From Cesiribacteraceae bacterium YIM B00369 (GTDB taxonomy: Bacteria; Bacteroidota; Bacteroidia; Cytophagales; Cyclobacteriaceae), in assembly GCA_017948555.1 (NCBI GenBank), contig JAFMYY010000023.1, forward strand, positions 41,089-105,088: DNA of 64,000 nt. Direction: 5' to 3'. Below the pieces are notes generated by a model. It was given only the letters and a program-made list of their open reading frames with translations. It made no database searches and had not been told where the DNA came from. A program made the translations under genes and the position numbers. Of this stretch, positions 25,525-35,200 are shown in pieces. The stretch's first letter is position 1. The number at the start of each line of letters is the position of its first letter.

Positions 25525-25863
25525 TTAATTTACAGAAGTAAGCAGTTTCCTGAAGAACTGGTCCTGAGCCTCCCATATTTCAAGCTCTTCGGCTGTTAAG
25601 TACTCAGCCAGGTAACTATACATACTATTGCCGGATATTTCAAGAACGAAACGCCTGAAAACATAAGTTGTACAGGTTTTTTTGAATCCTTTATTTATAA
25701 AGTAAGATTGTAAATTTTCCGGTAATGCCTCAATAAATAACTCGTAATGTGCTTTTGTGAGTTCCAGATCCTGCTTCTGACAATAAGCTTTACTTGCTTC
25801 AATAATTTTAGTAAGAGAAACAAATGACTTAAATTCTACAACTTTTTTCATGCCCGTTTTCAA
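25525..25863 (-). CDS. Hypothetical protein, 112 residues
   Basis: I do not recognise this protein. It is predicted to be largely helical with no signal peptide or membrane segment, and mixed charge: KVVEFKSFVSLTKIIEASKAYCQKQ, then ELTKAHYELFIEALPENLQSYFINKGF and an acidic C-terminus (YLTAEELEIWEAQDQFFRKLL). MKK at residues 5-7 could be the true start, which would drop four residues. A terminator follows the stop, and codon use looks like that of neighbouring genes, which supports a real gene. No operon partner gives a clue. Confidence 0.65.
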   Translation of the reverse strand: MKTGMKKVVEFKSFVSLTKIIEASKAYCQKQDLELTKAHYELFIEALPENLQSYFINKGFKKTCTTYVFRRFVLEISGNSMYSYLAEYLTAEELEIWEAQDQFFRKLLTSVN

Positions 25864-25999
25864 TTAATTTTGATGGTGTAAAACTAGTAAATCAAATGAA
25901 GGAACAGGTTTTGTCAGAATTATCGTTTTGTTGATTTTTAAGGTGGAAATTTCCAGGTAATTGCTTAAAAGGCAACAGTAAGGTAATATGGAAGGGGAA

Positions 26000-26926
26000 C
26001 TAAAGGCTTCCCTGCAGTGCTTTAATGGTTTGTCTTACTGCCTCACCGGGTTTTGTTGGTTTAAACTGAAATTTTGTTTCAAACTTACTGCTGTCGAAAA
26101 GGTAGTCGCGGTCGTACTGGTAAGCCATTTCCTTTAATTCCCGTAAAACGGGAACAAATAAACCCAGAGCACCCATTTGCCAGGTTTTAATAATATTATA
26201 GTCAGCCACAACATCCATTTCTCCGGCAAAAAGTGTTATCCATTGCTGCCCGGTCAACGGGGTTTGGTCGGTTGGTAAATGCCATACCTGGTTCCATGTT
26301 TCGGAGGAGTTCCCTAACAGGGCTGTTGCTTTGGCTGCATCAGGAATAAAGGTGAATGTGTGTACTTTTCCGGCGTCGGAAAACCACATTGCCTTTTTAT
26401 CCTTAATCATATTATTATACACCATTTCCACCAGTATGCTGCTCTTAGGCCCGATAAAATCGGCCGAACGGGCAATAAGGGCAGTAAGTTCGCCTTTTTC
26501 AGTTTCATCCATCAGCATTTTTGCGATATAGGCTCTTACAGCTCCTTTTCTGCTGGACGGATTTACAGGGGTTTCCTCCGTCATATGGTAAAGGTGCTGG
26601 CTGTCGTACATATACACATTGTCGAAAAAGACCAGCCGGGCATGATGAGTCCTGCATGCATTTATAACATTCTGCATAATTACAGGCCAGTTATTTTCCC
26701 ATATTTTGGTTTTATATTCAATGCCGGCCACCAGGTAAACCACATCTGAGCCCTCCACCGCCTTGTCGGTCTGGCGCGGATGTGTAAGGTCAGCGGCGAA
26801 CAGCTCGTCGCCCGCATTTACTTTTACCGGTTTTCGGCTTACCAACCGTATTTTGTCGGTGTATTGTGGCAGGATTCTGGCAAGCTCCGTACCAATAGCA
26901 CCACCTGCTCCTAATATTGTTTGCAT
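26000..26926 (-). CDS. NAD-dependent epimerase/dehydratase family protein (SDR)
   Basis: The 308-residue protein begins with a Rossmann loop of extended-SDR type (ILGAGGAIGTELARIL). It has AADLTHPRQTDKAVEGSDVVYLVAGI, the strand LVFFDNVYMYD in place of the usual serine site, and a long substrate-binding C-terminal half (FSDAGKVHTFTFIPDAAKATALL). The classical YxxxK is not obvious; the nearest match is RAYIAKML. It may therefore be an atypical SDR that binds NAD(P)H and acts as a reductase or sensor. The substrate is unknown and the neighbours (ThuA, hypothetical) do not define a pathway. Confidence 0.8.
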   Translation of the reverse strand: MQTILGAGGAIGTELARILPQYTDKIRLVSRKPVKVNAGDELFAADLTHPRQTDKAVEGSDVVYLVAGIEYKTKIWENNWPVIMQNVINACRTHHARLVFFDNVYMYDSQHLYHMTEETPVNPSSRKGAVRAYIAKMLMDETEKGELTALIARSADFIGPKSSILVEMVYNNMIKDKKAMWFSDAGKVHTFTFIPDAAKATALLGNSSETWNQVWHLPTDQTPLTGQQWITLFAGEMDVVADYNIIKTWQMGALGLFVPVLRELKEMAYQYDRDYLFDSSKFETKFQFKPTKPGEAVRQTIKALQGSL

Positions 26927-27160
26927 AATCTGTTATTCTTTGGTTGTTCAGAGACAATTGATTGTTATTAATTTAATAGTATTTGCCTTCAGGTTTTTTT
27001 TAAAGACTTATGCCGGGATACTTTTGTTATCTGGTTCCCTGGCTGTGCTTCTTTCCCTGTAGATAGTCCTGCTATTTTATTTACGCTCCGTGTAAGGCAG
27101 GCAGGAAAAGCAATAGTTAATCCGGTAAACTCCGCCGTACCGGTAAGGGAATGCAATTGA

Positions 27161-27919
27161 TTATTTTGATGGTTCATGCTTTATAGCGTAGTTAATTCCG
27201 CCTAAAAGATGCTGAAGAAAGAGCGGCTCTCTGTAACTTTCGGCAGTATGGCCTCCTCCTGTGTAAAAAGCTCTGCCTCCGTCATATTCGTGGTACCAGG
27301 CAAAAGGATGTTGTCTCCCGTTTTTACTGCCAGAATAACTGCTTTCATCGAGCCGCGCTAATACTTTTATGCCCGGGTAAATATTTTTATAGTTATACCA
27401 CTCATCCTTTCGGTGCCAGGTATCGGGAAGAAAGCTGGTGGAGGGGTGGTTCCTGTTTACTATCAGTATATCTGCCTCCTGTATTTCCGGATGGCTTTCG
27501 AATTGGGCACCAACCAGATGGTTGTACCATTCCCATTCAAATTCAGTATCGCTTGCGGCATGGATACCCACATAACCACCACCACTTTTAATGTAATTTT
27601 CAAATGCCTTTTCCTGCTCCGGGTTTAATACATCTCCGGTAGTATTCAGGAAAACCACCGCGGCATACTTAGCAAGGCTGTCTGTTGTAAACCAGGATGC
27701 TTCCCTGGTGGTATCGATCCTGAAATTATTTTCTGTTCCCAGTTTCTGAATAGCCGCCACACCTTCAGGGATTGAGCTGTGATAAAAACCGCTTGTTTTT
27801 GTAAATACCAGGATGGCAGGCGGGGAGGAGCTGCCGGATAGGTTGCTTTTAAATAAACTGCAGCCGGAAAAAACAAAGAGCTGAAAAGTAAAAATAAGGA
27901 GAAGGCATTGTTTTTTCAT
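27161..27919 (-). CDS. ThuA-domain lipoprotein
   Basis: A 252-residue protein with a lipoprotein signal (MKKQCLLLIFTFQLFVFSGCS). The mature part is a ThuA / class I glutamine-amidotransferase-like domain: ILVFTKTSGFYHSSIPEG, FLNTTGDVLNPEQEKAFENYIKSGGGYVGIHAASDTE, PFAWYHEYDGGRAFYTGGGH and LFLQHLLGGINYAI. ThuA proteins are linked to disaccharide use (trehalose, and keto-sugar metabolism in some systems) and are frequent in Bacteroidota sugar loci. No sugar genes are next to it here. Location is inferred to be periplasmic or surface, anchored by lipid. Confidence 0.9.
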   Translation of the reverse strand: MKKQCLLLIFTFQLFVFSGCSLFKSNLSGSSSPPAILVFTKTSGFYHSSIPEGVAAIQKLGTENNFRIDTTREASWFTTDSLAKYAAVVFLNTTGDVLNPEQEKAFENYIKSGGGYVGIHAASDTEFEWEWYNHLVGAQFESHPEIQEADILIVNRNHPSTSFLPDTWHRKDEWYNYKNIYPGIKVLARLDESSYSGSKNGRQHPFAWYHEYDGGRAFYTGGGHTAESYREPLFLQHLLGGINYAIKHEPSK

Positions 27920-28091
27920 AGCGGAGGTTTAATGTTATTGTTTTATTCTTCAAGCAGAACAATTCTGCTATAAATATATAAAATACCGCGAATAAACCTT
28001 AATTTGTTGTACTATGTAAGGGGCAGGATTGTAATTAAAGAAAAGAATTGTCCTTTCTTAAATATGCTGTGCTTTTTTAATTATCCTTCCT

Positions 28092-28099
28092 ATTTTTGT
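28092..28099 (+). promoter_or_regulatory. Predicted -7 element for proBA
   Basis: TATTTTTG matches TAnnTTTG and ends 43 nt before the proB ATG, in the 223-nt gap that also carries the divergent ThuA promoter. The -33 box is not clear. Confidence 0.4.
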
Positions 28100-28142
28100 G
28101 CGTCTTTGTCGCAAAATAGTAATTTCCTTATAAACACATAAA

Positions 28143-29234
28143 ATGGATCAGGCAGCGCAGCTTGCGGTAGTAAAGGTCGGCTCTAACGTACTCACCAAAA
28201 ATGATGGTACACCGGATAAGGAACGTATGGCTTCTTTAGTGAAGCAAATAGTCTTTTTGAGGGAGAAGGGGCTTCAGGTTGTGCTGGTGTCTTCGGGGGC
28301 AGTGGCTTTTGGAAGAAAGGCAATTTCCTTTCCTGATAAAAGTGAATCGGTGGTGCGGAAGCAGGTACTGGCATCGGTGGGGCAGATCGAGCTTATCCGT
28401 TCTTATAAAGAACTGTTCCTGCAGGAAGGGTACCAGATAGCTCAGATCCTGGTAACCAAGGAGGATTTTCGCGACCGGAAGCATTACCTGAATATGAAAA
28501 ACTGCCTTACAGGCCTTTTGCATCATCAGGTAATTCCTGTAATAAATGAGAATGATGCGGTGGCTGTAACCGAGCTGATGTTCACCGATAATGATGAGCT
28601 GGCAAGTCTGGTGGCCGCTATGGTGGATGCCGATACACTCATTCTTTTAACCAATGTAGATGGTATTTTTAAGGGACATCCTGATGACCCGGGCTCAGAA
28701 CTGATTGAAAAGGTTGGCAGGAAAATGCCTGAAGTTAGTAAGTATGTATCCACAGCAAAGTCGGCCTTTGGCAGGGGGGGTATGCTTACTAAAATGAGTA
28801 TGGCCAAAAAGGCGGCAGACCTGGGGATACATGTGTATATTGCAAACGGGAAAAGGGACAACATACTGATGGACTTTTACCATAAAAGGCTTAGAGCTAC
28901 TTATTTTGAGCCTGAACGCATAAAGCACAATCAGAAAAAATGGATCGCCCATAGCGACAATTATTCTAAAGGAGAAGTTATTATTAACGAAGGGGCCAAA
29001 AATGCACTGTTCTCCCGCCAGGTTACCAGCCTGCTTCCCGTAGGCATAATTGCGGTAAACGGAGACTTTTCAAAAGGGGAGGTTATTAGAATAATGGATG
29101 CACAGGGGGAAAAGATTGGCCTTGGAAAAGCAGAATACGGAGCCAAAACCGCAACAGAAAAAATAGGATTGAATAACCAGAAACCTCTGGTTCATTACGA
29201 TTATTTATACTTATTTCAAAACGAAAATATTTAG
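28143..29234 (+). CDS. proB: Glutamate 5-kinase
   Basis: This 363-residue protein has an amino-acid-kinase domain (about 1-260: [79 protein letters not shown]) and a C-terminal PUA domain (about 280-360). ProB phosphorylates glutamate, the feedback-controlled first step of proline synthesis. It is followed by proA after 5 nt, forming a proBA operon. Confidence 0.96.
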   Translation: MDQAAQLAVVKVGSNVLTKNDGTPDKERMASLVKQIVFLREKGLQVVLVSSGAVAFGRKAISFPDKSESVVRKQVLASVGQIELIRSYKELFLQEGYQIAQILVTKEDFRDRKHYLNMKNCLTGLLHHQVIPVINENDAVAVTELMFTDNDELASLVAAMVDADTLILLTNVDGIFKGHPDDPGSELIEKVGRKMPEVSKYVSTAKSAFGRGGMLTKMSMAKKAADLGIHVYIANGKRDNILMDFYHKRLRATYFEPERIKHNQKKWIAHSDNYSKGEVIINEGAKNALFSRQVTSLLPVGIIAVNGDFSKGEVIRIMDAQGEKIGLGKAEYGAKTATEKIGLNNQKPLVHYDYLYLFQNENI

Positions 29235-29239
29235 TTACA

Positions 29240-30487
29240 ATGGGTTTGCAACAGGTTTTTGAAGATGTAAGGCAGGCAAGCAGGAAACTTAACCTTTTAT
29301 CTGAAGAAAAGATAAATAAGGTTTTACAGGACCTTGCCCTCCGCGCAGTGGAAAGTACAGGAACAATTCTGGCTGAGAACCGGAAAGACCTGGACCGGAT
29401 GGACCCGGAGGACCCGAAATACGACAGACTAAAACTAACAGAAGAAAGGCTGGAAGGCATTGCCTCCGATATCCGGAATGTAGCAAAGCTACCCTCTCCA
29501 TTGGGAAAAGTGCTTTCGGAGCGGGAACTGGAAAATGGGCTTCAGCTCAGGAAAGTAAGCGTTCCTCTGGGGGTGATTGGGGTTATATACGAGGCACGGC
29601 CTAATGTAACCTTAGATGTTTTCAGCCTTTGCCTTAAGTCCGGAAATGCGGTAGTGCTTAAGGGAGGGAGCGATGCTCATGATTCCAATTCAGCCATTGT
29701 AAAAATTATTCATGAGGTACTGGAAAGCAATGGTGTGGATAAAAACATTGTTCAGCTTCTGCCGCCTGACAGGGAAGCCACCCGGGAGATGCTGAATGCT
29801 GTAGGGTATGTGGATATAATTATTCCGCGTGGAAGCCAGGGGCTGATAAATTATGTGCGGGAAAATGCCAAAGTACCTGTTATTGAAACCGGGGCAGGTA
29901 TTGTACATACTTATTTCGATAGGTTTGCCGATTTGGAAAAGGGAAAGCAAATAATTGCGAATGCCAAAGCAAGAAGGGTAAGTGTGTGTAATGCACTTGA
30001 CTGCCTGCTTATTCACGAAGAGCGCCTGCCGGATTTGCAGGAAATAGGAGAGCTGCTGGCAGAAAAAGGGGTGGAGATTTATGCTGATGAATCGGCTTTC
30101 CTGACATTGCAGGAAACTTATCCTGCCGGTAAGCTGCATAAGGCTACTGAGGAGCACTTTGGTATAGAATTTCTGTCTCTGAAAATGGCTGTAAAAACGG
30201 TAACAGACATGGATGAAGCATTGGAGCATATTGCCCGTTACAGCTCCCGCCACAGCGAAGCTATTATTTCTGAAAAGGAAGAGAACATAGATATGTTTCT
30301 TAAAGCTGTTGATGCCGCCGCTGTTTATGCCAACGCCTCCACTGCATTTACCGATGGGGCACAGTTTGGTTTAGGCGCCGAAATTGGTATAAGCACTCAA
30401 AAGCTGCATGCCAGAGGGCCAATGGCACTGGAGGAGCTTACAAGCTATAAATGGATTGTGCGGGGCACAGGCCAGGTAAGGGCCTGA
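29240..30487 (+). CDS. proA: Gamma-glutamyl phosphate reductase
   Basis: The 415-residue aldehyde-dehydrogenase-fold enzyme has [17 protein letters not shown], the catalytic cysteine in [13 protein letters not shown] (C250), and the C-terminal [26 protein letters not shown] and [17 protein letters not shown]. ProA reduces glutamyl phosphate to the semialdehyde, which cyclises on the way to proline. It closes the proBA operon and is followed by a very strong terminator. Confidence 0.96.
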   Translation: MGLQQVFEDVRQASRKLNLLSEEKINKVLQDLALRAVESTGTILAENRKDLDRMDPEDPKYDRLKLTEERLEGIASDIRNVAKLPSPLGKVLSERELENGLQLRKVSVPLGVIGVIYEARPNVTLDVFSLCLKSGNAVVLKGGSDAHDSNSAIVKIIHEVLESNGVDKNIVQLLPPDREATREMLNAVGYVDIIIPRGSQGLINYVRENAKVPVIETGAGIVHTYFDRFADLEKGKQIIANAKARRVSVCNALDCLLIHEERLPDLQEIGELLAEKGVEIYADESAFLTLQETYPAGKLHKATEEHFGIEFLSLKMAVKTVTDMDEALEHIARYSSRHSEAIISEKEENIDMFLKAVDAAAVYANASTAFTDGAQFGLGAEIGISTQKLHARGPMALEELTSYKWIVRGTGQVRA

Positions 30488-30517
30488 GAGGTGTAAATAA
30501 AATTTGCTTTATTGATG

Positions 30518-30562
30518 AAAAAGAAGAGGTCCTGCAGGAATTGTGCAGGACCTCTTCTTTTT
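30518..30562. terminator. Bidirectional terminator between proA and the SiaC-like gene
   Basis: A perfect 19-bp stem (arms 30518-30536 and 30544-30562, core GAAGAGGTCCTGCA) encloses a 7-nt loop and has A5 on one flank and T5 on the other. The two flanking genes converge on it. Confidence 0.9.
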
Positions 30563-30609
30563 GCCGGACGGCAGGATTATTGGTTTTGCAGTATAACTGC
30601 CATTAACAG

Positions 30610-30996
30610 CTATCCGTTCTGGAGAATGTTGATTGTTAAGTCTGCATCCATGGCAAAATCTTCAATTTCCTGTTGCATGTCTTCATCCCATGACTGTACC
30701 GACCAGTTTACAGTAACATCTCCTCCGTTTTCCTGGTATTCCTTTACTACAATAAGTAAATCCAGTATGCTGCGGGAAGAGGCTGTGTTAAAATAAGTAA
30801 GTCCAAAGTTCAGGGTAAGAGGCTTTTGAACAGCTGTGGTGTATTCTTTTACCCAGTCGATCAGTGGCTGATAGAATGCAAATGTGTTCTCCAGGTAAGA
30901 TTCTCCATTAACTTCACAGATTCCGGTAGAGGCAGAAAAGTGAACGTTGGGAATAAAGAAAGTTCCTTTTTCTCCTTTAATAAATAAATCTTCCAT
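30610..30996 (-). CDS. SiaC-family regulatory phosphoprotein (DUF1987)
   Basis: The 128-residue protein matches DUF1987/SiaC: GTFFIPNVHFSASTGICEVNGESYLEN, FYQPLIDWVKEY and FGLTYFNTASSRSILDLL. In Pseudomonas SiaC a threonine in the equivalent YFNT motif is phosphorylated (T71 here) and the unphosphorylated form acts downstream on a diguanylate cyclase. The gene follows a SiaB-like kinase gene (34 nt gap) and is within 1.3 kb of a SpoIIE phosphatase, so the three parts of a partner switch are together. What this SiaC binds in Bacteroidota is not known. Confidence 0.9.
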   Translation of the reverse strand: MEDLFIKGEKGTFFIPNVHFSASTGICEVNGESYLENTFAFYQPLIDWVKEYTTAVQKPLTLNFGLTYFNTASSRSILDLLIVVKEYQENGGDVTVNWSVQSWDEDMQQEIEDFAMDADLTINILQNG

Positions 30997-31030
30997 ATCT
31001 TTCTTTTGGTTTTATTAGTTCTCATGTGTT

Positions 31031-31591
31031 TTAGTTCAGGTCTTTAGGTACATCAATCGACAGGGAGAAGAATGAGAAATTGTCATCCACACTCCTGATC
31101 TCAACGTTCAATGAGGTTCCGGCTTTTAAGGCAATGTCAACTAAGCCTATATTTCCTCCCAGCTGGCCTTCGTGCCTTGGTCTGTTGCGAAGCTCTCTTT
31201 TTAGCTTTCGCAGCCCCTCCATATCAAGTTTATTGATCATTTCGCATTTCTCCAGTACTTCCGGAACCCAGCTTTTCTTAATGAAATTTGCTGAGGTTAA
31301 AGTGTAATGAGCTTCTGCTTCGCTGATTATAAAAGTGCCTTTTCCAAAAGTTTTATCTCCTGCATCCTTCATCTGGTACCTTTCTTCAGAGTAGTAGGCA
31401 ATATTTTGCGCCAGCTCAATAAAGATGGAAAAAACTTTTTTGTTAAGGCGGGGGTCCTCACTTATCAAAATATTTATTTTCTCCCCCAGCAGGGTAAGTA
31501 CCCTGTCCAGGAACGGGCCTTTGTAGCAGATCAGGATATGCTCCTTATCCAGCATTTCATTATAGCCTAAGATACTTTGTTTAGTATTCAT
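31031..31591 (-). CDS. SiaB-family protein kinase (DUF6272)
   Basis: The 186-residue protein resembles SiaB: DKEHILICYKGPFLDRVLTLLGEKI, KVFSIFIELAQNIAYYSEER with the ATP-binding Asn of GHKL kinases in ELAQN, and a glycine-rich lid GQLGGNIGLVDIALKAG. It is a compact GHKL anti-sigma-factor-like kinase expected to phosphorylate the SiaC product encoded directly downstream. The long leader (31592-32220) between it and the phosphatase gene suggests separate transcription, or a processed mRNA. Confidence 0.85.
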   Translation of the reverse strand: MNTKQSILGYNEMLDKEHILICYKGPFLDRVLTLLGEKINILISEDPRLNKKVFSIFIELAQNIAYYSEERYQMKDAGDKTFGKGTFIISEAEAHYTLTSANFIKKSWVPEVLEKCEMINKLDMEGLRKLKRELRNRPRHEGQLGGNIGLVDIALKAGTSLNVEIRSVDDNFSFFSLSIDVPKDLN

Positions 31592-32220
31592 TTTTTCATT
31601 GTTAAATATCCGGATTATAAATAATTGTACTTTTTTGTTTTTGCAGGTTGATATACCTGTCCGTTAATCTTCCGGGATCTGTTAAAACCCAGCCCTGGTT
31701 CAGGAAAGGGACCACGTATTTTTCGGGAAAGAACTATTGGGGAAATTGATTCCTGATTTTGCTCAAAATATCACCTTTAACATAAGTGGAGAAAGCAGAA
31801 GCGATAGTTTAACTTTACTTCTTTTTTATAATTTTCCCATACACAAAATTATAAATTCCTGAAAGCTCTGAATGATTACCTTTTTATCAAAAGTACCCCT
31901 GTAAGATTATGAATAATTAGCACCCTTCAACACGGTTCAGCCGGAGCGAATATTTGTTTAGTAGTTTATAGCCGTGCAATGGGGTACAAATAGTTATGTT
32001 AACGTTTTCGGGAGTCAGTTAAAATTGCTTATCTGTTTTGGCCGGATGTACGTTTTTTAGAGGCAATCCTGCTGATTCAGGAAAATATAATGAAACAGGC
32101 TCTTTAAAGCTTAAAATTAAAGTAGTTCCCGGGAGAATAATTTAATAATAAAATAATGGTGGTTTGCTTGTAATATTTAATACAATCTGTAAATGTTTTC
32201 TGTTTAACAATATTCATTAT
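31592..32220. other. 629-nt intergenic region without a supported gene
   Basis: The region between the SiaB-like gene and the phosphatase gene is AT-rich and has no ORF with coding character. It should carry the promoter of the siaB-siaC pair. It includes TCACCTTTAACATAAG at 31771-31786, which resembles motifs upstream of the two giant sensors; the 15 bases ACCTTTAACATAAGT (31773-31787) recur as an exact reverse complement near 35786. No clear terminator was seen for the phosphatase gene. Confidence 0.5.
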
Positions 32221-35200
32221 TTAAACCTTTAGCCCGAACAGGGTAATGTCATCACGCTGTTCAGAATCTTTCTGGTGCTCATCCAGTACCTGCTCAAATA
32301 CAGTTCTCTGCTCAGCAGGAGCAAGTCCGGAAACACTTTTAATGGTTTCATAAAGTCTGGTGCTTCCGAGTTTTTCACGGGCAGGATTATTCTGGTCTGT
32401 ATATCCATCTGAGGTCAGGTAGAGCATACTGCCACTGTCCAGGATCAGGTTTTGGGTAGTAAAAGGAATGGCAGAGGTACTTCCGATGGACCGGCGGTCG
32501 GCCACCAGCTTTTCTATTCTTTTGCTGCCGGCCCGCACAAAAAGCAGGTTTCTTTTAGCGCCGGAGAATTGTACCTTCACAGTGTTGTCATCGCTTTTCT
32601 CCAGCAGGCACAGGCAAACATCCATGCCGGCAGTATTCATGCCTTCTGTTTTTTCCACGGCCTGTTTTATTCCTTCGTTGAGTAACTCCAGAATAGTGGC
32701 AGGCTCAGTTACCTGTTTTTGGTTTACAATTTCGTTTAGAATGGTGTTGCCAATAATGGACATGAAAGCACCCGGTACCCCATGGCCTGTACAATCGACA
32801 ACCGCTATAAAGTTAAGGTCTGCCGGCAGGCCGCTTTCTTCTTTTGGTAAATGTGCAAACCAGTAAAAATCGCCGGATACCACATCCTTTGGCCGGTACA
32901 GGATAAAGTGCTCCGGAAATACCTGGCTTATTTTCTGGGTGGAGGGCAGTATAGCCTTTTGGATTGTCTGAGCATATTGGATGCTGCTCATTACCTGCTC
33001 ATTTATTTTTTCCAGGTTATCGCGCTGTATGGCAATTTGCTGCTGGCTTTCCAGAAGGTCACCATTTGTTTTCATTAACTGGTCCGCCTGGGCCTGCATT
33101 TCTTCCTGTTGCTGGAGTATTTCCTCCTGTTTTTCCTGAAGCTCACCATTCATTGTACGGAGAGATTCAGCCTGTAATTCCAGTGCTTCTTTTTGTTTAA
33201 CAACCTCAGCAGTTCTTTCTTTTACCTGTTTTTCCAGCTCGTTTTTCTGAACCTTTACAGCATTCATTCTTGCTTTATAAAAGGTCAGAGCACCGCCAAT
33301 AACAGTCAGTCCAAGTAAAGTTTTAAACCACCAGGTCTGGTAATAAGGAGGGGTAATTATGATCTTTAAAAACGTACCTGCTTCATTCCATTTTCCATCG
33401 TTGTTGGAGGCTTTAACTTTAAAAAGATATTCTCCGGGGTTTATGTTGGTATAAGTCGCTTTCCGTTGCCCGTCCACATAATTCCAGTCCTTATCGAAAC
33501 CTTCCAGCTTATAGGCATATTTATTTTTATGAGGATTAACAAAATTCAGGCCTGCATAAGCAAAAGAGAAAACTGATTGAGTATATGATAGCACCAGCTC
33601 TTTTGTTTCACTGATGTGTTGAGTTAAAGGAGAATCTTCTTCTCCAATGGAAACAGCCTTATTGAAGATCTGAAAATCAGAGATTACCACAGGAGGAATA
33701 TAGGTGTTTTCTATAAGACTGTCGGGATGAAAAATATTAAACCCGTTAATGCCGCCAAAATACATTTCTCCATTTTTATTTTTGTAGCAGGCGCCAAGAG
33801 TAAATTCTTCAGCCTGTAATCCATCTGAAACATCATACACCTTGAACATTTTGGTTTCAGGGGTGAAACGGGCAATACCTTTATTGGTGCTGATCCATAT
33901 ATTGCCGTGGTCATCTTCCAGCATTCCTTTTATAGATTCATTTGGCAGGCCATCGGCTTCGTTAAAAGTGATGAAAGTATTATTTTTCCTGTCCATAAGG
34001 TTAAGACCGCTGTTGGTGCCCACCCAAAAATTCCCGCGATTATCCTCCAGCAGGCAGTTTACAATGTTGTTGCTGATGCTTTGTTTGTTTTTGCTGTCGT
34101 GTTTAAAATGAACAAACTCCTTTTTTTGCTTATCAAAAAGGTTCAGTCCATCTTCCGTGCCAACCCAAATCCGCCGGGCTTTGTCTTCATAAACAGCGAA
34201 TATTACATTGTGGCTGATGCCATGAGGCTTGTCGGGCCCACTTTTATATTTGAAGAAGGATTTTGTTTTTGAATTGTAAAAGTTCAGGCCTGCGCCCCAG
34301 CTCCCGATCCAGAGGTTATTCTCATGGTCCTTAACAATACAGGATATGGTTTTGCCGGCAATTGTGCTTGTATCTGTTTTACTTCCTTCCGGTAAGTGGT
34401 GGGTAAAAGTATTGGCGGCGGGATTAAAAAAATCAAAACCACCGTCCCTGTTATAGCCAAGGCCTAATTTTCCTTTTTCTATTTCCGCAACAGAATATAC
34501 ATAATCGGAGCTTATATTGCTGCCGGTTCTTTCATCAGCCGCCCGGTAATGCATAAATGTGTTTGTATTGCGGTCAAATTTGTTTAGTCCTCCGCCATCT
34601 GTTGCTATCCAGACTTTTCCCTGACTATCTTCCACAATAGAGTACACATTTTTATTGCTGAGGCTGTTTTTATTACCTGGTATTTGGGTATAATGAACAA
34701 ATTTTTTGCCAGCCCTTGTGTAAAAATCTACCCCGGCGGCCTGGGTGCCTAACCACATATTGCCGGAATTGTCGCGGTAAATAGTTTGTACAAAGTGGTG
34801 ACCAAGGCTGTAAGCATCATATGAGTCGGATTCGTAGGAGTAGAAGAGGTCTTTTTTGTGGTCAAATAATGCAAGCCCTTTATTTTCCAGTCCAAGCCAT
34901 ATTTTTCCATCAGGGCCTTCTGTAATAGCCAAAATAAATGGCTCCGGAAGGCTGTTGGGGTCTTCAGGATTGTGAAGGAACTCAGAAAATGAATTTTCTT
35001 TTACATTATATAAAGCAAGGCCTTTCCGGTAATAGCTGAGCCAGATATTTCCTTTGGAATCTTTGAAAATGTCACGGATCCTGTCACTGCCAATTCCTTC
35101 CGGACGTGCCGGATCGGGGCGCATGTGTTTAAAAGATTCGTTCTTTACATCAAAAACATCTAATCCGTAACGTGTTACCACCCATAAAACATCTTCGCTG

